Part shown: in pieces, positions 1-6,122 of the stretch | How positions within the stretch are numbered: position 1 is the first letter of the stretch | How the letters are laid out: the number at the start of each line of letters is the position of its first letter | Source: an uncultured Actinomycetes bacterium | GTDB taxonomy: Bacteria > Actinomycetota > Actinomycetes > S36-B12 | Direction of reading: 5' to 3' | Length of the DNA: 6,122 nt | Assembly (NCBI GenBank): GCA_937902285.1 | Contig: CALGTB010000226.1 | Coordinates: 1-6,122, forward strand | Made by a program: the position numbers and the translations under genes | Notes under the pieces: model-generated | Database searches by the model: none | What the model saw: the letters and a program-made list of their open reading frames with translations, nothing else | Told to the model about the DNA's origin: nothing

Positions 1-2295
<2,295 letters not shown>

Positions 2296-2323
2296 TGCAG
2301 GCAGCCCTCGTGATGAAGGAACT

Positions 2324-2800
2324 GTGGCCCAGGGCCCGCTGATCCCCGGAATGCGGGAGTTCGACCGCCCGCGCAAGGGCTGGCCTTCGTGGATCTACTG
2401 GCTTCTGGCGGGCGTGGCGGTCGTGCTCGTGCTCGTGGTCGCCGCAGGCTTCGTCGGCGGCGTCGGTCCCCTGCGCACCCTCGGGCTGGCGACGTCGCCG
2501 CTCGAGCCGGTGCAGTACCGGCCGACGGCGACCGACACGATCATCCAGGTGGCGGTCGCCATGCCGCCCAGCGGGCTGTGCCGCGACGACGAGGTGTCGG
2601 TGGTCGCCTTCGAGCGCGGCAACCGAGTCGAGGTCGAGAGCAGCGTCACGCGGTCGCGGCGGTCGAGCTGCCCGGTGACCATCATCGGCGGCGACCTGCG
2701 CTGGGTCGACGTCGAGCTCGACGACCCGCTCGGCAGCCGCACGGTGATCCGGCTCTCGGACCGCGAGCCGCTGGCCCGCGAGGCGACGCCGGTCAGCTGA
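2324..2800 (+). CDS. Small single-pass membrane protein of unknown function
   Basis: I do not recognise a family. The 158-residue product has a basic N-terminus (R11, R16, K18), one hydrophobic segment at about 22-46 (IYWLLAGVAVVLVLVVAAGF), then about 110 polar residues. The positive-inside rule predicts N-in/C-out, with the tail outside the membrane. The tail has two cysteines (C86, C116) that could form a disulfide, alternating beta-like stretches (IIQVAVAM, VSVVAF, TVIRLS) and an RSRRSS patch. It begins 28 bp after the clpC stop with no visible terminator between, so co-transcription is likely. The start is uncertain: GTG 2324 has AAGGA at 2316-2320 but only 3 nt of spacing; ATG 2351 (codon 10) lacks a ribosome binding site but keeps the membrane segment. 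The strong third-position GC bias of the frame and the coherent membrane topology support a real gene. Confidence 0.75.
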   Translation: MAQGPLIPGMREFDRPRKGWPSWIYWLLAGVAVVLVLVVAAGFVGGVGPLRTLGLATSPLEPVQYRPTATDTIIQVAVAMPPSGLCRDDEVSVVAFERGNRVEVESSVTRSRRSSCPVTIIGGDLRWVDVELDDPLGSRTVIRLSDREPLAREATPVS

Positions 2801-2808
2801 CGCCGGTC
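2785..2808. repeat. Short tandem direct repeat at the end of the 2324 gene
   Basis: GACGCCGGTC occurs at 2785-2794 and again at 2799-2808, period 14 bp. The second copy begins within the TGA stop (2798-2800), so the last codons are duplicated just past the stop. It looks like a small local duplication; no function is evident. Confidence 0.5.
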
Positions 2809-2823
2809 GCGCGGCTGCGGCCG

Positions 2824-3291
2824 TCAGAGCGAGAGCGGCCGGATCGGCGAGGCGATGAGCTCCGGGTGGCTGCGCCAGTCGACGCCGGGGACGTCGATGT
2901 AGAGCTCGATCTCGTTGCCGTCCGGATCGGCGATGTAGAGGCTGTGCGTGACGGTGTGGTCGCTGGCGCCGAGCACCGGCACCCCGTGCTCGTGCAGGGT
3001 GGCGAGGGCCTCGCGAAGGTCGTCGTCGCTGTCGCCGACCTTGAGCCCGAAGTGGTACATCCCGAGCCGCCGTCCGGGTGGCATGGGGGCGGCGTTCGGC
3101 CCGACCTCGATGAGCAGGAGCTCGTGGTGCGTGCGGCCGTTGGGCGCCGAGAACCCCGCGGCGCGGAACGCCAGCGGGTCGTCACCGGGGTCGAGGATCG
3201 GGCGCCAGCCCAGGACGTCGCGGTAGAACCGCACGGAGCGGTCGAGGTCGCTCACGTACAGCACGAGGTGCCCCAGTTCCCGGACCTCCAT
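2824..3291 (-). CDS. VOC-superfamily (glyoxalase / extradiol dioxygenase-like) metalloprotein
   Basis: A 155-residue single-unit vicinal-oxygen-chelate protein made of two beta-alpha-beta-beta-beta modules, usually a dimeric cytoplasmic metalloenzyme. Module 1 is GHLVLYVSDLDRSVRFYRDV through HHELLLIEV. Module 2 is MYHFGLKV through SLYIADPDGNEIELYID, the typical DPDGN-x-IEL ending. Candidate metal ligands are H8, H80 and E129, the 2-His-1-carboxylate pattern of extradiol dioxygenases; E57 sits where glyoxalase I carries a fourth ligand. Substrate cannot be told from sequence; resistance-type and isomerase-type VOC proteins remain possible. The start at 3291 is chosen because GGGAG (3297-3301) lies 5 nt upstream and the protein then opens directly into the first strand. 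An ATG at 3324 adds 11 Arg-rich residues (TARRSRAGVA) and overlaps the mutY stop as ATGA, but has no Shine-Dalgarno of its own. It follows mutY closely and is probably co-transcribed. Confidence 0.9.
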   Translation of the reverse strand: MEVRELGHLVLYVSDLDRSVRFYRDVLGWRPILDPGDDPLAFRAAGFSAPNGRTHHELLLIEVGPNAAPMPPGRRLGMYHFGLKVGDSDDDLREALATLHEHGVPVLGASDHTVTHSLYIADPDGNEIELYIDVPGVDWRSHPELIASPIRPLSL

Positions 3292-3296
3292 GGCCA

Positions 3297-3301
3297 CTCC
3301 C
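3297..3301 (-). promoter_or_regulatory. Ribosome binding site deciding the VOC gene start
   Basis: GGGAG read on the - strand, 5 nt before ATG 3291. The competing ATG at 3324 has no purine-rich Shine-Dalgarno and would depend on termination-reinitiation at the overlapping mutY stop. Confidence 0.55.
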
Positions 3302-3320
3302 GCTCTCGATCGACGAGCCG

Positions 3321-4259
3321 TCATGATGGCAGGGCGTACCGGCCGCGCGGAAGCCTGACGACCAGCCCGTCGCTGACGAGGCCCTCGAGGGCACGCTCAC
3401 GCTGCTCCGCGTCGGCCCAGGCCGCGGCCACGGCCCTGCTCGAAATGGGCCCGAGGCTGTCGCGCAGGGCCTGCAGGACCGCCCCCCTCGCCTCGCGGTC
3501 GCTGCCCGCGTACGTCGGCTGCCGCCGTCCGGGCTCCGCCGGCTGGGGGCGGCCGTCGTGCGTCCACAGGCAGTGCTCCTGCACGGGGCACCGCTCGCAG
3601 GCGGGCGCCCGCGCCGTGCAGACCACGGCGCCGAACTCCATCACCGCCGCCGACCATCGCGCGCTGCGGGCGTCCTCGGCGGGCCACAGGTCGTCCGAAC
3701 GGGTCCGCTCGGCCGTGGTGATGTGCGGGGTCTGCGCCGCCGTGCCGTCCAGTGTCCGGGCCAGCACCCGGCGCACGTTGGTGTCGAGCACGACGGACCG
3801 CCGGCCGAAGGCGAAGGCCTGCACGGCCGCCGCGGTGTAGTCGCCGACCCCGGGGAGGGCCCGCAGGGCCTCGGTCTCGTGCGGAACGGTGCCGTCGTGG
3901 TCGCGCGTGATGATCACCGCCGAGGCGTGCAGCCGTGCGGCCCTCCGGGGATAGCCCAGTCGACCCCACGCCCGCAGGGCGTCGCCCACGCTCGAGGCGG
4001 CCAGGGCTTCAGGAGTGGGCCAGCGCTCGCGCCAGGCATGCCACACCGGGATGACGCGGTCGACAGGGGTCTGCTGGAGCATGAACTCGCTGGTCAGGAC
4101 GCCCCAGGGATCGCTGCTCCGCCACGGCAGCGCGCGCTCGTGGGCGTCGAACCAGTCGATGAGGGCGGGTACGAGGGGCGACTCCGTCCCGTGCCCTCCG
4201 CGCGCCACCACGCAGGGATCGTTGCACGGGCTGAGGGGCAGCGCAGTACCGTGGACCAA
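3321..4259 (-). CDS. mutY: A/G-specific adenine DNA glycosylase MutY
   Basis: Base-excision repair glycosylase that removes adenine mispaired with 8-oxoguanine. Numbering from the TTG start (312 aa): catalytic Glu58 in SEFMLQQT, GYPRRA near 102-107, helix-hairpin-helix LPGVGDYTAAA 135-145, catalytic Asp159 in VVLDTNVRRV, and a complete [4Fe-4S] loop C214-x6-C221-x2-C224-x5-C230. The last 80 residues (GSDREARG ... RGRYALPS) form a short winged-helix-like tail in place of the NUDIX-like 8-oxoG domain of E. coli MutY, as in the mycobacterial protein. Start: TTG 4259 has AGGAG 8 nt upstream (4268-4272) but gives an N-terminus about 10 residues longer than the mycobacterial protein; GTG 4211 or 4208 would give 296 or 295 residues without a clear Shine-Dalgarno. 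The gene runs divergently from the membrane protein gene and probably heads an operon with the VOC gene; the stop TGA overlaps ATG 3324. Confidence 0.95.
   Translation of the reverse strand: MVHGTALPLSPCNDPCVVARGGHGTESPLVPALIDWFDAHERALPWRSSDPWGVLTSEFMLQQTPVDRVIPVWHAWRERWPTPEALAASSVGDALRAWGRLGYPRRAARLHASAVIITRDHDGTVPHETEALRALPGVGDYTAAAVQAFAFGRRSVVLDTNVRRVLARTLDGTAAQTPHITTAERTRSDDLWPAEDARSARWSAAVMEFGAVVCTARAPACERCPVQEHCLWTHDGRPQPAEPGRRQPTYAGSDREARGAVLQALRDSLGPISSRAVAAAWADAEQRERALEGLVSDGLVVRLPRGRYALPS
4222..4252 (+). promoter_or_regulatory. Candidate promoter for a leaderless transcript of the 4259 gene
   Basis: TACCGT at 4247-4252 matches the actinobacterial -10 pattern TANNNT, and its last T is 6 nt before the A of ATG 4259. 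Transcription would therefore begin at the start codon. TTGCAC at 4222-4227 is a possible -35, with a longish 19-bp spacer. No Shine-Dalgarno is present at the usual distance (GAGGGG at 4233-4238 is about 20 nt away), which fits leaderless initiation. The whole element lies within the N-terminal codons of mutY if mutY starts at 4259. Confidence 0.5.
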
Positions 4260-4909
4260 TGAGCTCGCTCCTGTCGCCCCTCGGCCCCGAGCCGCCGACG
4301 GTGTACTGGATCCGCCGCGGAGCGATCGTCGTGGTGATCATCACCCTGATCGTGGGCGCCTGGTGGCTCATCGGATCTCTGCGCGGCGGGGATGCCACGC
4401 CCACCTCGTCCCCGACCGGCAGCGCGTCGGCCGAGGCCACCGGCGATGCCGCCGATCCGGGCACGGACGATGCGTCCGCGAGCCCCGAGGCCAGCCAGCC
4501 CGCCGAGATCGTGGAGTGCGTCGACAGCGCGATCCTGGTCGAGGCGACTACCGACTCCTCGACCTACCCGGTGGGGTCCACCCCCAAGCTCACCCTCACG
4601 ATCAGCAACACCGGCGACGTCGCCTGCCGCCGTGACGTCGGCCCGAAGGCGAACGAGCTGGAGATCACCTCCGGCGGGTACCACGTCTGGTCGAGCGACG
4701 ACTGCAATGCCAGCGGCAAGAGCAAGCTGATCACCATGCAGCCGGGCGACAAGGTGGCGTCGAGCATCACCTGGAACGGCCGCCTGTCGCAGAAGGGCTG
4801 CCCCGACGGCGAGGGCGCGGCCGCGAAGGCGGGTCGCTACGACCTCACCGGGCGCAACGGATCGGTGACCAGCGACTCGACGCCGTTCGCGCTGACCAAC
4901 GCCGACTAG
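4259..4909 (+). CDS. Membrane-anchored protein with four-cysteine outer beta domain
   Basis: Function unknown. Of 216 residues, 1-20 are a short cytoplasmic head ending in RR. Residues 21-40 are one hydrophobic segment (GAIVVVIITLIVGAWWLIGS), and 44-82 form an acidic Ser/Thr/Pro/Ala/Asp linker typical of cell-wall-spanning stalks. Residues 84-216 form a beta-rich domain with LTLTISNTGDVACRRDVG, GGYHVWSSDDC and MQPGDKV, reminiscent of Ig-like or BsuPI-type domains in actinobacterial surface proteins. Cysteines C87, C123, C149 and C181 could form two disulfides outside the membrane. There is no lipobox, so the segment is an uncleaved anchor rather than a lipoprotein signal. Translation is probably leaderless (see the promoter at 4222-4252). 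It is divergent from mutY with a one-base overlap of start codons, and convergent with disA 16 bp downstream. I am confident it is a real gene, but not of its role. Confidence 0.85.
   Translation: MSSLLSPLGPEPPTVYWIRRGAIVVVIITLIVGAWWLIGSLRGGDATPTSSPTGSASAEATGDAADPGTDDASASPEASQPAEIVECVDSAILVEATTDSSTYPVGSTPKLTLTISNTGDVACRRDVGPKANELEITSGGYHVWSSDDCNASGKSKLITMQPGDKVASSITWNGRLSQKGCPDGEGAAAKAGRYDLTGRNGSVTSDSTPFALTNAD
4268..4272 (-). promoter_or_regulatory. Candidate mutY ribosome binding site inside the divergent gene
   Basis: AGGAG on the - strand, 8 nt from TTG 4259. It supports the long mutY start. It lies within codons 4-5 of the + strand membrane protein, so a transcript using it must start inside that gene. 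A chance match in Leu codons (complement of CTCCT) cannot be excluded. Confidence 0.45.
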
Positions 4910-4925
4910 CGGATCGCCCGCGGTC

Positions 4926-6014
4926 TCACACGAACCGGTCGAGGATGCTGGCCTCCGCCAGCCGTGACACGCCGTCGCGCACCGATCGGGCTCGGGCCTC
5001 GCCGACGCCCTCGACCTGCTGCAGGTCCTCCGTGCTGGCTGCCAGCAGCTTCTGCAGGCCGGCGAAGTGGCCCACGATGCGGTCGGTGATCACCTCGGGA
5101 AGCCGGGGGACCCGGCTCAGCAGCCGGTAGCCGCGGGGCGTGACCGCCTGCTCGAGCGCGTCCTGCGACTCCGCGAACCCGAACGCCCCCGCCACGCGGG
5201 TGAGGTCGATGAGGTCGGCCTCGGTCAGCCCGTCGAGGTCCTCGAGGGCCTTCTCGACGCCGCGACGCCGGCGGCTGCGCGACGACACCAGGTAGTCGCG
5301 CATGAGCAGGACGCGGTCGGTGTCGACCCCGGCCACGAGCTCGTTGAGCTGCAGGGTGAGCAGTCGGCCCTCGGTGCCGAGCTCGACGACGTAGTTCGCG
5401 ACCTCGCGGTGGATGCGGCGGACCATCTCGACGCGCTGGGCGACCACGCATACGTCGCGCACCGTGACGAGGTTCTCGATCTCCAGGGCCGACAGCGTGC
5501 CGCTGACCTCGTCGAGCCGCGACTTGTAGCGCTCGAGGGTCGCCAGCGCCTGGTTCGCCCGCGACAGGATCTCCGCGGAGTCCTCCAGCACGTGGCGACG
5601 GCCGTCGACGTAGAGGGCGACGGTGTTCATCGACTTGCTGACGCTGATGACGGGGTGGCCGGTCTGCCGCGAGACGCGGTCGGCCGTGCGATGCCGGGTT
5701 CCGGTCTCCTCGGTGGGCAGCGACGGATCGGGCATGAGCTGCACCGCCGCCCACATGATCGACTGGGCGCTGTCGTCGAGGATGATCGCGCCGTCCATCT
5801 TCGACAGCTCGCGCAGGCGGGTGGCCGAGAAGCTCACGACGAGCGAGAAGCCGCCGTTGGCCACCTGCTCGACCGAGCGATCCCAGCCGAGCACGATGAG
5901 GGCGCCGGTGCGGCCGCGCAGGATGCGCTCCAGCCCGTCGCGCAGAGGAGTGCCGGGGGCCACCATGGCGAGGACCTCGCGGATGCGAACGTCGGATGCG
6001 GGCTCGGTGGTCAT
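4926..6014 (-). CDS. disA: DisA diadenylate cyclase (c-di-AMP synthase, DNA-scanning)
   Basis: Condenses two ATP into c-di-AMP and binds branched DNA; the family forms octamers. Of 362 residues, about 10-145 are the DAC domain, with the DGA motif at 74-76 (MDGAIILD) and the RHR motif at 107-109 (GTRHRTADR), both needed for catalysis. Residues 150-290 are the helical spine, including a basic SSRSRRRRGVEK stretch at 244-255. The C-terminal helix-hairpin-helix DNA-binding domain is at about 305-355 (EVITDRIVGHF, GLQKLL, VEGVGEARARSV). Length matches the mycobacterial protein. The start is ATG 6014, with AGGAGG 4 nt upstream; a GTG one codon earlier (6017) is too close to that site. The ATG overlaps the radA stop (TGATG), so translation is probably coupled. 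The gene is convergent with the membrane protein gene. Confidence 0.97.
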   Translation of the reverse strand: MTTEPASDVRIREVLAMVAPGTPLRDGLERILRGRTGALIVLGWDRSVEQVANGGFSLVVSFSATRLRELSKMDGAIILDDSAQSIMWAAVQLMPDPSLPTEETGTRHRTADRVSRQTGHPVISVSKSMNTVALYVDGRRHVLEDSAEILSRANQALATLERYKSRLDEVSGTLSALEIENLVTVRDVCVVAQRVEMVRRIHREVANYVVELGTEGRLLTLQLNELVAGVDTDRVLLMRDYLVSSRSRRRRGVEKALEDLDGLTEADLIDLTRVAGAFGFAESQDALEQAVTPRGYRLLSRVPRLPEVITDRIVGHFAGLQKLLAASTEDLQQVEGVGEARARSVRDGVSRLAEASILDRFV

Positions 6015-6122
6015 CACGCCTCCTGTCGGGTCGGGTCGGACGTGTCAGTGCGCGACAGCCGCTGCGCGGTGGCGATGGCCTCGTGGATGGAGCCCACCTC
6101 GTGGATGCGCATCCCGACCGGC
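6014..6122 (-). CDS. radA: RadA (Sms) C-terminus, 5' part outside the window
   Basis: Only the last 35 residues are visible, too short for the usual ORF listing. They begin PVGMRIHEVGSIHEAIATAQ, which matches the family's C-terminal signature (G-M-R/K-[IV]-x-x-V-x-[ST]-[IL]-x-E-A) at the end of the Lon-protease-like domain, followed by a variable polar tail ending QEA. RadA is a RecA-like DnaB-type ATPase involved in branch migration and processing of recombination intermediates. The stop TGA (6014-6016) overlaps the disA ATG by one base. The radA-disA order is common in Gram-positives, and RadA is known to bind and inhibit DisA in mycobacteria. Identification rests on a short tail plus context. 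Confidence 0.82.
   Translation of the reverse strand, partial: PVGMRIHEVGSIHEAIATAQRLSRTDTSDPTRQEA
6019..6024 (-). promoter_or_regulatory. disA ribosome binding site inside the radA 3' end
   Basis: AGGAGG on the - strand, 4 nt before ATG 6014, formed by the last sense codons of radA (QEA). It favours ATG 6014 over GTG 6017 and indicates that disA is translated from the radA message. Confidence 0.75.

Noticed and set aside
2313..2342. Nine-codon mini-ORF (MKELWPRAR) overlapping the start of the 2324 gene, as a possible leader peptide
   Set aside because: No good Shine-Dalgarno, no regulatory codon run and no attenuator-like hairpins; best explained by chance.
2817..2841. CGGCCG inverted repeat as a bidirectional terminator
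   Set aside because: The 6-bp stem is a self-palindrome with a 12-nt loop and no T-run on either strand; chance is likely in DNA this GC-rich.
2389..3840. 483-codon + strand open frame across the small membrane gene, the VOC gene and mutY
   Set aside because: It runs antisense through two genes with clear catalytic motifs and has an Arg/Ala/Gly-rich shadow composition with no domain.
4906..5754. 282-codon frame antisense-shifted within disA
   Set aside because: Arg/Gly/Ala/Pro-rich shadow; the disA frame contains the DGA, RHR and helix-hairpin-helix motifs.

Overview
The window comes from a chromosome of a high-GC actinomycete (Actinomycetota). The GC content is high throughout with a strong third-position G/C bias. 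The ClpC, MutY and DisA proteins all read like actinobacterial versions: ClpC closely resembles mycobacterial ClpC1, and MutY has the short actinobacterial C-terminus. The order clpC ... mutY ... disA-radA is the one I recall from mycobacteria and relatives. I cannot name the genus from the sequence. Nothing looks mobile or horizontally acquired: I see no IS element, tRNA, integrase, CRISPR array or shift in base composition.

Layout. Bases 1-2295 (+) hold the 3' nine-tenths of clpC, a Hsp100 unfoldase; its N-terminus lies outside the window. Bases 2324-2800 (+) hold a small, unrecognised, single-pass membrane protein 28 bp downstream, probably on the same transcript. Next, on the - strand, come a VOC-fold (glyoxalase/extradiol dioxygenase-like) protein, ending at 2824, and mutY (3321-4259), the A:8-oxoG adenine glycosylase. 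The mutY stop and a possible VOC start overlap as ATGA. Head-to-head with mutY, and sharing one base with its likely TTG start, is a + strand gene (4259-4909) for a membrane-anchored protein with an acidic Ser/Pro/Thr/Ala linker and a four-cysteine beta-rich outer domain. On the - strand again are disA (4926-6014), the c-di-AMP synthase, and the last 35 codons of radA, joined by a TGATG stop/start overlap.

How the genes relate. The conserved genes all concern protein or genome quality control: ClpC in regulated proteolysis, MutY in oxidative-damage repair, RadA in recombination-intermediate processing, and DisA in DNA-structure sensing coupled to c-di-AMP output. RadA is known in mycobacteria to bind and inhibit DisA, so their coupled translation fits a regulatory pair. 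The two membrane proteins and the VOC protein are uncharacterised passengers. The most notable sequence-level feature is the 4222-4272 junction. There, a probable leaderless promoter for the membrane protein lies inside the mutY N-terminal codons, while the mutY Shine-Dalgarno lies inside the membrane protein's codons. I found no clearly new multi-gene system; gene space is almost completely filled, with gaps of only 28, 23 and 16 bp.
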